DNA from: Sipunculus nudus | Taxonomy: Eukaryota; Annelida; Sipuncula; Golfingiida; Sipunculidae | Assembly: GCA_026874595.1 (NCBI GenBank) | Contig: CM049309.1 | Location: forward strand, 16,386,576-16,450,575 | Length of the DNA: 64,000 nucleotides | Direction: 5' to 3' | In this document: in pieces, positions 47,030-58,278 of the stretch | How the letters are laid out: each line of letters begins with the position of its first letter | Numbering within the stretch: the stretch's first letter is position 1 | The notes under the pieces: model-generated | The model's input: the letters and a program-made list of their open reading frames with translations, nothing else | The model's database searches: none | Told to the model about the DNA's origin: nothing | Position numbers and translations under genes: made by a program

Positions 47030-47290
47030 GATCAGTAGGAGTTTCCGGTCAAATCGGTCACTTCGATATCATCTCCTGAATTGTTATTTGCTTCAGAAAT
47101 GATGAAAAGGGTAGGTTCTAAATCAGCAAATTTTTCGGTTCCGTCATCACATTTACGAAAATGCTGATGCCTATTTTTACTGCAAGATTTTGAAAAACAT
47201 CCGACCGGCAGCTTCCAAAGATCTACCGATCCTACCGACCGGCCGGCAAAAAATCCGCATGAACAGTCCAAAGATCGGAGACTGGTTCCA
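47030..47290. repeat. CCGATTTTT/CCGACCGG word-rich element, copy 2
   Basis: Contains TTTTCGGTTCCGTCATCACA (47131), as in the 29.9-30.7 kb element, and then ATCCGACCGGCAG, CTACCGATCC and TACCGACCGGCCGGC in quick succession. Shorter than copy 1. Confidence 0.55.
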
Positions 47291-47599
47291 TATGGAATAG
47301 AATGTTTGATAAACACTTTAGTTTAGATTAGTATAATAAGAAACCCATGGTGGACTGGGTTGATAGCCACTCACAATCTATATTTAACATCGCTAAAGTT
47401 GAACTTGATTTTTATGGGTCATAAAATCCTTTGCATTCAGATGCCCTCTACATTAAGTACCATATAGCGAAAAAACTAGTAAAGGTTGAACTTGCATGGT
47501 TGAATAGCGTCAATAGCGAAGTGGAAATGATAAAAAAGAACACTCCTTTAAGATAAGTTTTAAATTCACAAGGGCATAATATTTTTTTTTTTTAATTTT

Positions 47600-47945
47600 G
47601 TGTGGGAGTAGCCGCCTGGGTTTTTAATACTCGCTGAACTATATACATGTATGTGCATCTGCGGAGTTCCATTTTCGGTTTCGGACTACGTAGCAGGGCG
47701 GTAGGCTAAGATTGTTCTGGCATCAACCAGGATTTGTGTTCCGTACTTGCGCGTCCTGGGTCATAATACTTAGCAACCCCCGAAACGCGAACCCGTTTGT
47801 GGATAAAATACGACCATTTGCACAGATTTCCCAATAAGCCCACAGAGAGTGTAGGCGCCGACCAGGGAAAATCTCACCGCCTCTCGGCTGAGATAAAAAC
47901 TCTCCCGGCTTTGAGGCCTATCTGCTCCAATCCTGAATCCAAACT
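47600..47945 (-). mobile_element. tRNA-derived SINE, family A, copy 1
   Basis: Same family as 51108-51430 and 61507-61870. Read on the minus strand, the head has CAGATAGGCCTCAAAGCCGG and a decayed B box before CTCAGCC. The body and the tail GGAACTCCGCAGATGCAC are shared with the other copies. Confidence 0.6.
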
Positions 47946-48229
47946 TAACGAATAAAATACAATACAATATGTTGCATCAGTTGTAAGTATTACGGCATCC
48001 TTTGGCTAAAATATAAAAAAGTGTGAATCAATAAATTGATTTTTATATATATATATTTATCGTTGAGTATTTATATATATATATATATAAATATATTATT
48101 GCGCTTGGGATATTCCGCTTCCTTTTCCAAGAAATTGAAATTGGATTGAAAAGAAATGAAATTGAGTAACTGTGATCAAAAAGGAAATAATTAAGCATTT
48201 TATTCGATGCCGTTTATAAGGCACTTGTT
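47946..48229. repeat. AT-rich stretch with TA microsatellites
   Basis: Interrupted TA runs at 48042-48093; nothing else. Confidence 0.7.
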
Positions 48230-48243
48230 GTTACCATGGTAAC
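48230..48243. promoter_or_regulatory. Perfect palindromic X-box (RFX site)
   Basis: GTTACCATGGTAAC matches the symmetrical RFX consensus exactly and is embedded in TTGTTACCATGGTAACCAAC. RFX sites commonly mark promoters or enhancers of ciliary genes, but no transcription unit is evident here. Confidence 0.5.
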
Positions 48244-48988
48244 CAACAGCCCTAATCTTTGTTTGTGTAAATCAAACTGTCACATTACATAGAGAGTTGG
48301 GAGACCCGGCCATCCTTTATAGTTTAAACCAGCAAAACAATAGAGCGAAAGAACTCAGCTTTACTATGTATCATATATTTTCTTAAAACCTGCCAGCTTG
48401 TAAGAAGAGATGAATACTACAAAGAAAAGTCAGTACTTCCTGAAACTGAAGAGCAGTCGATACCCTTTGTATCTCAGCCTCTATATGTGAACTCTTTAGG
48501 ATTTTGAAAATGAAATGTCGTGGCATTTTTCTTTTTGGAACAGCACCCCCAGAATTTAAAGAACAAGATTGCTAGAATTGATGTACACTCGATTGCCTCT
48601 ATTTTACTCTAGTATGAATATTTATTTAGCCTGTCGGGACGAAATATTTTTTGCTCACCTAACCTTAGTTCATCTCTGTGTCGGGATCAGCTAAGCGTCA
48701 TCATGCAGTGGTCATTTTATTTCATTTCATGATAACGAAAATATAAAAAAAATGTATAACGATATATCATTACATCGTTTAATCAATGTCAAGTGTGATT
48801 TCTCCAGCGCTCCTTGTCTTATCTTAAATGTCCGTGCCTTTGAGATTCTGGGAATACCCAAAGGCCGAAAAATCATTTTCCTGCGAGCCATATGTCAAGC
48901 TCTATTGAGCAGAGACCCTGCTTCAGGGAACCTAAAGGCCGGCTATATTATGATTTTGAAAGGAGCCGATGTGTTTGGCCGAAATTAT

Positions 48989-49206
48989 AACGGCAAATCA
49001 AATCCATCTTTACAAATCACAACGGCCAATGAAATCTATCTTTACAAATTATAACGGCCAATCAAATCCATCTTTACAAATCATAACGGCTAGTCAAATC
49101 CATCTTTTCATAACGGCCGATCAAACTCATCTTTACAGATCATAACGGCCAATCAAATCCATCTTTACACCTCATAACGGCCAATCAAACCCATCTTTAC
49201 AATAGC
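48989..49206 (+). repeat. 32 bp minisatellite, 7 units
   Basis: Unit starts fall at 48989, 49021, 49053, 49085, 49112, 49144 and 49176; the fourth unit is 27 bp. The unit reads AACGGCCAATCAAATCCATC followed by TTTACAAATCAT. Each unit except the first, fourth and fifth keeps a perfect GGCCAAT, a CCAAT box. The open frame at 48752-49054 runs into it and is not considered real. Confidence 0.95.
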
Positions 49207-49841
49207 AAACAGTATAGACACAGAAATCAAAACAGTTTACTCACCTTATAAAGAAGAATACTTGCACCGGAAACTCTTGAGGTTTCAAATACAATTTCTC
49301 AGATTTAAAAAATATATATATAATAACGGCTCCCATCGCCAGAATATTCATCTTAAGATGGATTAACCCTCTAGGCTGTAGACGGGCCGTACGCGAGCCA
49401 CCTGACTGATTTAATTGTCGCGATAATGATTCATTAAACTTTCTGGTCAACCGAGATTAGGACACAGCTCCCAGGATGATGCGGTGAATTAATCCCCAGA
49501 GAGATTTTTTTTGGGAAAAGTAATTCTAGTAATTTATCGAATATTTTTAATTGATGGCCATATTTTCGATAGTATAATATTTATATACGTAAAGAATTCC
49601 ATAGGATTGATTAAATAGTTTGTGTTATTGTTGATTTTTTTTTCTTAACAACGACAGATCCTAAAAATACCACTGATTTTTGTAGCAGAAAGTGGGAAAG
49701 ATTTATTATCAATATTACACCAATACATCACTTGCTTGAGAATGCGGCTTTTCATATTGAAATTTAATTCCCGGTAACAAGTGGACGGAGCATTGTTTTC
49801 CTAAATTGTAGGTTTTAAGTCCCCTTCAAAATAACTGGCTC

Positions 49842-49978
49842 AGAAGACTTTACAATTAACTTCCTGGTGGTAGCTCTCTGGGCACGCTGCGTGGCCAACA
49901 CACGGTTTTGACGTCATTGGGGCCCTGCATACGCAGATGACACTTAATTTGGTTCCATTTTTAATCCTGGAAAATAAT
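49842..49978 (-). CDS. Candidate terminal exon, cysteine-rich (weak)
   Basis: Minus strand: a strong acceptor TTTTATTATTTTCCAG is followed by GATTAAAAATGG and an open frame of about 42 codons ending in TGA. The peptide includes VICVCRAPMTSKPCVGHAAC and ends EVNCKVF, giving five cysteines in the last 33 residues. That could be the end of a secreted cysteine-rich protein, but nothing is recognised. The frame is also open upstream of the acceptor, so the boundary is not proven. Confidence 0.22.
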
Positions 49979-50046
49979 AAAATTTCTTTTCCGGCTGCAG
50001 TTACTAAACTGATGACAGACCCTTCTTCAGTTCTTATAAGTAACAT

Positions 50047-51107
50047 CTCTCATTTTATCTAATTATTTACACAGTTACTCGTAATTATTATTTTTTTTAT
50101 ATCTTTATTTTCCCTATCAATAAATTATTAAGTTATTCACAGTGTATTACCCTTTGATTCATACGCTGAGGATATTAATGAACAGCTCGGGGTTCTGCTT
50201 CATAATTAAGATAGCTTCCAAATATTACTTTACTGAGAGGAGTGGTGTTCATTACACCCTGCTGGGTCATAACACTGCGCATTTATCTTAGCGCAAGATT
50301 TCCGCTGCCTCGGGGACGTACAGTAAAATATTTTTTATCACTTTCGTAGTTGAAGCGGTTTATTCACGATTGTTTTCTTTTCGCGAATTTCGCGAATTTG
50401 CAACCCTCCCGCACAGAAAGCCACGTACAGTATTACAAATATGATAAATATACCGAGGTGCAGGAAGATCGGTGAGATAGGTAAGAGTGATACTGGTTTC
50501 CCGCTGTCATTTGGAGAGGGACATAAATGAACAGCTAGCTGGCAAAGTGTGGGCGTATTTGAGCGGAAGTGCCTGGCCCTTTGACATTTAACAATACCAT
50601 CTTGTAGGCCGTGGCGGACGTCCGTGTGAGATATCTACATTAAGATCTAAACAGATACGCCACGAGTGGGAAAGATAGGATGCAAGTCCACTAAAAAAAC
50701 CTTCCGTTCGGGATGATTAAGATGAAACGTTGGCTGGAAGTCAGTTTATCTGCGAGTGAGCACCTGTCATATTCTAAAATAGCGACAGTTTCATATAATG
50801 CATAATTAGTCTGATAGCTGATGACATTTACAAGAAAACTGAAACCATCTTCCATCCGTATCAATAACTGAGGATTTATCAAAGACAGATGGGAACTGAG
50901 TATTATATGGGATTAGAATGGCTTTGTTGCAAATGTGATATTGAATGGGAGCCGGTGAATATAATCAAGAAGTTTTACTTTTTGAACATGATATATTTGA
51001 TTTCATATGGTTCTGACAACCTGATGTACAGCAAAGTATTTTTTTCATTTTTGGTGGATGTGACCGCCATTGTTTTTTGTTCTCTTAACTAAATTTAACC
51101 TCTGTGT
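50047..51107. other. Unassigned stretch
   Basis: Contains AGCGCAAGATTTCCGCTGCC (50291), shared with 6759. No gene is supported. Confidence 0.4.
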
Positions 51108-51430
51108 ATATCTGCAGAGTTCCATTCCGGTTTTGGACTGTGTGACAGGGCGGTAGCGCACACTTCATGTCATTTATATCCTGGTGTCAACCAGGCCTGG
51201 TAACTACCGCACCTTGGGGTCCTGGGTGTGTAACCAACCCTGTTGCAGGGTCAAAATACCGATGAAACCCCAAAATTCGAACTGCTTTGTGAGTGTTGCA
51301 CGGCTGTTAGACATAGACTTCCAATTTAAAATGCAGAGCGTGGCGACCGAACCTTAAAAAATCCTACCGCTCCCTGGCTGAGAACCTTGTATAACAATCT
51401 GATATATCTGATAGACCAGGCGACCCTGAG
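51108..51430 (-). mobile_element. tRNA-derived SINE, family A, copy 2
   Basis: CTGCAGAGTTCCATTCCGGT (51112) through GGCTGAGAACC matches copies 1 and 3 in order. On the minus strand the 5' side reads CGCCTGGTCTATCAGA, a weak A-box-like start. Confidence 0.6.
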
Positions 51431-51837
51431 GGTATCTTATTTAATCCTCGTGTTTATTCGAGAGTCTATGCGACATAAGGATGATCAAATCGCAGCCCAA
51501 AAACGCCTGTCCACCCACTCAATTGATAGCATCACAAGCAATTGATAAATCGCTCGGGTTCCATGCAGTATTTTCCCCGGCTCTGCAGCACGTTGCGTTA
51601 AATGGAAATTCGAGCCAGTACAGGTTTAACAACTCATAATTGTGAAACTAAATTCCAAATTATTTTTTATATTATTATTTTGAGATAATGTGGTTTAATG
51701 TGAGCAGCCTTATGTCCAAAGGTCAAGGTCGGCAGTACAGGGAGCCTTCCGTCAAAGTGTATGAATCTTCAACTGGCATTATCACACTTATTATTATTAT
51801 TATAATTGTTGTTGTTATTTTAATAGTTTCTCGCCCG

Positions 51838-51975
51838 AACGCTGTCCTCGGGTTATATCGGTTCGCATTCTCTTGCCACAATCGAACCTTGACACGTTTA
51901 TATCTCCAAAATTTACGAAACCGCTTATGGGGTTGCCATTTTGCGTATACATTAAACCCGGCTGTCACCGGTCGC
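51838..51975. repeat. Interspersed repeat R5, copy B
   Basis: Partner of 13040-13185: ACGCTGTCCTCGG, TTGCCATTTTGCGTATACAT and TAAACCCGGCTGTCACCGG. Preceded by a TTA/ATT triplet run at 51780-51815. Confidence 0.5.
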
Positions 51976-52491
51976 ATGTCGAAATTAACGGTACTAACAG
52001 TAAGTCAAGATTGCATCAGATGAGCTTGGTAAGGCTAAATATATATCCCCTCCTACGAACAAAAAAATAGTCTACCAAGGACACTCATCTGAAATAATGC
52101 CATTCTGCAAACCGAGCGTAACTTGAATCTCAGAGGCCTATTAAAGGACAACTTTAGACAAATAACAGGCCACTCACCTAACTTCAATTTTTCTAATTGA
52201 ACAGGAAAAACCTCTGGCAACATTTTTACTATCTGGTTTCGTATTTCTCTTTTTTTTGTGTGTGTTAATGTTGCCCAATGGCATGTGGGAGGGATATGTC
52301 TGTATCTTTTTTCTAAAAAGCGTTAGGAGGGGTCACTTTACACGGGCATTTTCAAATTGAAAAAAAAAAATAAATGTATGAAAGTGTATAGTTCTTAAAA
52401 ATCTTTTAAAATGTATTATTACTTAAAAGCATGGGATTTCCGTAATCTAAAGACTGAAATGCTCCATATAGTAAGATAATACTTTTTTCCT

Positions 52492-52496
<5 letters not shown>

Positions 52497-52537
<41 letters not shown>
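52497..52537. repeat. (TA)n microsatellite
   Basis: Uninterrupted TA run. From 52538 to 53300 nothing further can be assigned. Confidence 0.97.
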
Positions 52538-52541
<4 letters not shown>

Positions 52542-53307
52542 TATATATAATTATATTGGTGTTATAAAAATAAGCACAAACCAAGAATAATTATTACATA
52601 GCTGCAAATTAATTTAATGATATTTTTAGCATTTTTTTTTTCATCATTGATAATCTTAAGCAACCTACATCATATATCCTATAAAATGAGCCCTCGGTAT
52701 TCTGTCTCAGAAATTAGGGGTGGTTACACAAACGACGACGGTACATCGTGTCTAGTCGCCGCCCTGACAACCGTGGGCTTTCGCCATGTCACCTAATCTG
52801 AATTCTACAAATGTACTTAATATTCAACTGAGTTAGCATTAAAATGTGGAGGCGGCTACACCCACAAATTTTGTATTCAAAATATGCACCTTGATGGACA
52901 TTAATGTTTGTAATTGCATAAGCAGTTATGTGGAAGCCAAAGTGCTCGGCTATGGGCTAAATATAGGATTATGTTGGGAATCAAAATGGACCATAATATA
53001 TCATTGATTACAGACTAAGGTGGTTTATATGAGAAGCTCATGTCGTTATAATATCAGTGCGGCCTCATAAAAACCCGGGGAGGCTGTCTGAGCATTGTCC
53101 CTCGGTAAGACTAGACATTATAAATCCAGTTACAAAGACCTGATCATTAGACAAACGATACCATTGACCCTTCGTGTGAAAGCGGGGGCGGCACAATAAA
53201 GTATGGTGTTCGCAGAACCTTGGTCCCCTTACACTGAAATGGATTTCTTTTCCCTCACAATACATATTTATATATTATCCAGATCGCATTGGATTTTTTT
53301 TGTGTTT

Positions 53308-53480
53308 TTATACCTCCGCCCGGTGTTTGTTGGTCGCTCGATATGTCTTTAAGTAACTTAATGCAATACTCTATGAGCGGATTTTGATGAAGTTTGGTGA
53401 TGGTTAGGGTTATAACACCTGAGGAACAACCCATTTAATTTCGGAGGTAATCTGCAATGGCATAATTTGTTTTAATTCAA
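53308..53480 (+). repeat. ACCTCCGCC-family repeat, copy 3
   Basis: Starts ATACCTCCGCCCGGTGTTTG, then GGATTTTGATGAAGTTTGGT and ATCTGCAATGG. The terminus matches the palindrome at 13677 and the body layout matches the R6 copies. Confidence 0.5.
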
Positions 53481-54160
53481 AAGATTATATACCATTCTGA
53501 CACAGGACATTATTTTGTAATCAGAACCTTTGATATTTTACGGTTTGCTTTTCCCACCAGACTATGTAAGCAACTTAGTTCAAAGCTAATATATCCGTCA
53601 GGGTTTGTTACGTAATATCCACCATTCTTTAGCCTTATCACTATTTCAGCTGTATAACTTTATTTCAACTATTTCAACTATTACCATTCTCGATTTACCA
53701 AAATAATTAAGTCAGACTCCCTAAAGAGGCATTATAGAAACTGGGATCCCTGTATACCAAAGAGGATTTTCTTCTGTCATTTCGTAGCCTAACCAATACG
53801 AAATGTATTCTTCAAACACAAATTCTGGGACTTCTTAGATTTTTTTGCTGCCGCTACTTACATATTTGATTTCCTTGGTTTTCTGATTAAAGCATCCAAT
53901 CAGCAAAATCCCAACTCGATGTTTAAATACAATAAACTACAGTTTCATAATAATCATCCGATGTTTCTTCTGAATCCTACTTAAAGAATATTTTCATATT
54001 TATATTTAAAAAATCGTGATAAATTCAAAAACTTGATGATACAATCATAAAATATATTAAAAAGTGAAACAACGTGGGACAAAGTGAAGTGTTCCCTTCA
54101 TTCTTTAAATATTTCCATGAAGGGTTCTGCTTTCAGGTCTTTTGTTTTCTTTAGGAGTCG
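53481..54160. other. AT-rich unassigned stretch
   Basis: No supported feature. Confidence 0.4.
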
Positions 54161-54164
54161 TTTT

Positions 54165-54460
54165 TTGTTGAATAGGGGTAAAGCACAGAATAAAAAACCG
54201 GACGTCGAGAGTTCAAATCTCAGCCACGGAGGGGTAAACATGTTCAAGGTCGGCCACATCCGGGCTGGGCGTTGTGCAGGGTAAATGTGAAGGCTTTGCC
54301 CTATAGTTGTGTATCGCTCACAATGCAGTGCGATCAAAATGTGACGTTTCCTTGGTGTTATGACCTAGCAATGGGAATGAGTACACACCAAGGACCCACC
54401 CTTCCCCCAGAGATCGTTTCTACTCAAAAGGAGCTCATCCTTTAGGGCATTGCGTGACGG
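54165..54460 (+). mobile_element. tRNA-derived SINE-like repeat, family B, copy 2
   Basis: The head has a B box, GAGAGTTCAAATCTCAGCC (54208), preceded by a degenerate A-box region (GGGTAAAGCACAG). The body shares ATGACCTAGCAATGGGAATG and CTCAAAAGGAGCTCATCC with 35440-35660. Confidence 0.55.
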
Positions 54461-55555
54461 CCGGGACTACTTGTCTCAATTTACATTTCAAGGAAGCAAC
54501 TGTGCTTACAAAATAATGCTAATTGATTACGTGAAGACCTTACCACAAATCATCCATGTATATACAATTCTTATCCAACATACTTGAACGAACTATATTA
54601 CCCTCTTCACTACATCTATATATACCTACGCCATCAATGTAAGTAGAAGCCCAGGCGCATCATGGGCTGGAGAGTTTAAAGCTTACAAGCCCTAGTTAAA
54701 GCTTGAATCCAATTCTGCGCAAGGTGGCCCAGGGCCCGCAGGTGCGGTTGTTACCGATCCTAGATGATACCTGAATACAGATGCGAGGAAGCGTGTGCTA
54801 CCGTTCCGTTACACGTTCCCAAAACCGAATATAAACACTGAAGATAGAAAAACAGGTTCAAAATACCAAAGAAATCATTACAAATGGGAGCGGTTACCGG
54901 TTAGGCCGGGGGGCGCACACTCTGAGACGGTGCCTAACGTGATAAATCTCACCGCAATTCCCTCACCATCTCCTTGCTTATTCACAAAAACACAACCACC
55001 TGTTAGAACCATAAAAGACTGACACTAATGTTTTTTGCTAAAGATTACCACGTCTGGTTTTTTCCAATTACTTCTGAAATAAAATTAATTGATTTAGAGT
55101 TATTAATTACGAATCTCTTGTCAACAAGTTAACTTAATCCCTAGCTAGCATATTGGGTCACAAATGCCTTAATCCAACGGCAACATAAGCAACATGATCC
55201 AATCGACTATCAAACTCCTGAAGCGTACAATACTAAGATTATTGTTAACCGTCATTGTTCAATCCGTTTCAAATGTCTGTTTCCTGAAATGACCGGCTTG
55301 GCCTCCCTACCAGCAAGAGCACATCGCTGAACAAGTAATCTTTCATCTTACTTGTCGTGATGTGCACAAAACAGATCTCATGAATCCGAGCACTTTACTA
55401 TAATTTTATTTACAGTACATTACAAATGTTAATAAAAGGTAACACAAATTCTCCCGTCCTCAACAATTTATGATAAAAAGCACCTGAGAAACCAACCTTT
55501 TATGACCCAAAACAAATACTTTATTCAAGCCATTACGCGCGGACGGGATTCCTGT
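54461..55555. other. Unassigned stretch
   Basis: No gene or repeat is supported; the 75-codon plus frame near 54795 has no domain or splice context. Confidence 0.4.
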
Positions 55556-55557
55556 TT

Positions 55558-55646
55558 TCCTGTCTCTCTCTCTCCCTCCTCCCCCCTCCCTCTCCTTGTC
55601 TTTGCCTGTCCATCTGACTCCGACTCCGAGCGGCGACCCCGCCCTC

Positions 55647-55678
<32 letters not shown>

Positions 55679-55747
55679 CTCTGTCTGTCTGTCCCTCTCT
55701 GTCTGTCGGTCTGACTGTGTGTCTGTCTGTCTGTCTGTCTGTCTGCA

Positions 55748-55796
<49 letters not shown>
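55558..55796. repeat. Compound pyrimidine tract (CT)n, (CTGT)n, (CT)n
   Basis: About 240 bp with nearly all purines on the minus strand, made of CTCT, CTGTCTGT and long CT runs. ORFs on both strands through it are low-complexity artefacts. Confidence 0.97.
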
Positions 55797-55798
<2 letters not shown>

Positions 55799-56036
55799 TT
55801 TCGGTCTTATACTGCGGAAAGATTATATTAACTTTAGTCAGCCAGTGGTATTTTTTTAGAGACCTCTGCCATTCTTAACGACATTTCTCGACATTCTAAA
55901 TCTATTCTGCAGAGGATCTACATGAGAGAAACACAATTCACTGGTCATTAGACTCAAACATGAGGTGAATGCGGTCTGCGCGTGGGTAAGCGCTGAAGAT
56001 GTTGTTTTTAGGGAATGATATCTATTATTGAGCATG

Positions 56037-56050
56037 GTTGCCATAGCAAC
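56037..56050. promoter_or_regulatory. Perfect X-box (RFX site) next to a CpG-rich patch
   Basis: GTTGCCATAGCAAC fits the RFX consensus. Forty bases to its right is a GC-rich patch (GGGGTCCCGCGGGCCGAC, 56082). On the minus strand an ATG at 56101 opens an 81-codon frame across both; no domain recognised. It may mark the promoter of a ciliary gene, but the transcription unit is not identified. Confidence 0.45.
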
Positions 56051-56101
56051 AATACTAATGTATGAAAAACCAATTTTCGCCGGGGTCCCGCGGGCCGACA
56101 T

Positions 56102-56748
56102 TGCACGATCAGTAAACCGCTCTGGAAAGCTAGATTACAGGGTGACACACACACATAAATATATATATTGTCGAAGAAAATATTGTCTGTGACAAAAGAA
56201 ACTTGTACAGGGAAACCGTGTGTTGGTTTGTTCTAAATACGTAATACCTGTTTGGTTTATTTTTTAGGGGTTAGAAATTATTTGTGCTTGTAATTTATAG
56301 CGCACCCAGACAATGATACCACCACCGAATGGCTGTAAAGAAAAGAGTGTAAATCTCATTTTCTCTCTCTCTCTGTCGCTTTCAATTATATATATATATT
56401 TATATATATAAAATCAATAAAATACATTACGGTTCAATACATCACAGTGAAAGTGCTCTACCGTGCAGGGGAGCATTAATAAAATTATACTATAGTTGAT
56501 TTCATAATGTATAGCTTGAATTCATTATGTACTACATTCCGGTTTCGTGAGTTCATCTTACCAGGCAGTCTCTCCTCAGGTCCAAACTAAAATGATCATG
56601 TGTTAATTTAGTCCATTTTAATTAGCTGGATTAACTTCGGTTACTCGGATCGTTGAGGTGTATTCGAACTGACCACCACATGTAATCATAGGGCCAAGCG
56701 GCAAATAAACATATAGCTTTTTAAATCAAGCTGACTATACACAAATTA

Positions 56749-56813
<65 letters not shown>

Positions 56814-57240
56814 ACCGCGTCGTGGTTCTACCACGGGTTTGAAAAAGTCATTACTGTTGATGAGTTTATTTTAACAGCAATGTTTGGGTACAAAAATTAG
56901 GTCTCTGGAGTGCACAACCATTTTATTTTTATTTCTTTTTTTTCAATTGTTGTCATCTGCTGTTTGGCTAAATCTCCAACATGGCTGGTTAAAAACACTA
57001 CCATTGGCAAGAGTAATAATCACGGGTAACATATTTGCACTTGATATTTATTGATTTTTTTTGGTGACCTGATTTCTAGTGTTAGCATCTTCCCAGTAAT
57101 TGCTCGGTTCTGTCCGTGTCTTCGGACAGATTTCCATTACTTTTATTTTTTGAGTAATATTAAAGTCATAAATTTAAGTAATAGTCACAGGTGACAGATT
57201 TGAGACTAATATTTATTTTTTACCTTCAAACATGTTTATG
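56102..57240. other. AT-rich stretch with a TA microsatellite
   Basis: TA runs at 56387-56410 and 56755-56809. No gene is supported. Confidence 0.6.
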
Positions 57241-57270
57241 CTACATGGCCTGTTCCCTATTATTGCTTAC

Positions 57271-57415
57271 GTACAGGTAAACGCTATGGACCATCCCAGA
57301 AGATCTGCCTTTGATCCCTGGTGAACTATGGTGACCCGTGGAGAGTCCGTGGCTTTGTTCGCCGTCGTCCATGGTATCTCGTCTATTCCAAAACCTCCAT
57401 GGTACGGCCAATAGG
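57271..57415 (-). CDS. Candidate internal coding exon, minus strand (unrecognised protein)
   Basis: This is the best host exon candidate in the window. On the minus strand a pyrimidine-rich acceptor (TTTTTCACTAATTCTTCTAG, AG at 57417-57416) and a donor (GTAC|GTAAGC, GT at 57270; alternative CCT|GTACGT giving an end at 57275) delimit 145 or 141 bp at about 52% GC in a one-third-GC setting. One frame is open exactly between them. It is closed by TAG at the acceptor and by TAA one codon past the donor. The peptide contains YHGGFGIDEIPWTTANKATD followed by SPRVTIVHQGSKADLLGW. With the 141 bp version both ends are phase 1, common for extracellular modules. I do not recognise the family; neighbouring exons were not found. 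Confidence 0.5.
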
Positions 57416-58198
57416 CTAGAAGAATTAGTGAAAAAGGTTAAGAAGATACAATAGAATTTCTGTTTGCAGAATGCAATTTCGTAAGGTATGGAGTTTGACA
57501 TACTAAAAGTCTGTCAAAATCAACCGATGGGAAATAAGAATATTTTTCGTTTTTCTTGTACCCGTAGTCTAATTTTTATTAGATATATAAAATATTAGAT
57601 TTTGAAATGAATGACATTACAGATCCTCGTTTCCGTTACCTCAGTTCCAGCCACGGTACTAAAGTCAGTAAAACTAATGGTATGATGACATTAGATTTTA
57701 AAACGTGTCAAATTAAATGTATTTTGGAAAAAAAATATAATTTTAGGTGATTTTTTGGTTAATATTGCATATTTATAGTGTCACTTCACAGATCGTTCTC
57801 TCTCTCTCTAATCCCTTACATCTATCCACTTAATTTTGTATGTTATACTTAGATACCTTCTATAATAGCTTAGCTGAAAATATTGTGACAAAATACTTTA
57901 TTTTCTGAATATAGAAATGACCGCCTTTGTATTTCAGGTTTACTCATACCCCTGAGTGGTTCGTCATAGTATTCGAGCATTCACGTCTTTACTTTTGAAG
58001 AAACGATGGCAAACATGTGATATAAACCTTCTGGCGATTTCACATTATGATGTCCATGACTACTCTGACTACTGCAGTTTTTTTTATTAGTTTAAGTTAT
58101 TTAAGTGTAGATAGTACCCTTTAAATTTAATTAAGTAATAAATACCAGGGCGTCTACGTTTATCTGTCTGTTTTGGGTGTTCATGCAGAAGCAAGAAG

Positions 58199-58199
<1 letters not shown>
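57416..58199. other. AT-rich stretch, probably intronic if the neighbouring exon is real
   Basis: No further exon candidate was found on the minus strand here. Confidence 0.35.

Positions 58200-58276
<77 letters not shown>
58200..58276. repeat. (TA)n microsatellite
   Basis: Longest uninterrupted TA run in the window, about 77 bp; hairpin-forming. Confidence 0.98.

Positions 58277-58278
<2 letters not shown>

Noticed and set aside
48752-49054. 100-codon plus-strand ORF
   Set aside because: Ends inside the 32 bp minisatellite, lacks a domain, and has no promoter or polyadenylation signal.
48989-49206. CRISPR-like array
   Set aside because: Units are contiguous tandem repeats without unique spacers, in a eukaryotic context.
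51688-52070. Overlapping ORFs on both strands of 65-111 codons
   Set aside because: They cover repeat R5 and a TTA-rich run; translations are not conserved in the R5 copy at 13 kb.
55502-55859. Overlapping plus and minus ORFs of 70-87 codons
   Set aside because: They read through the CT/CTGT tract and are low-complexity in all frames.
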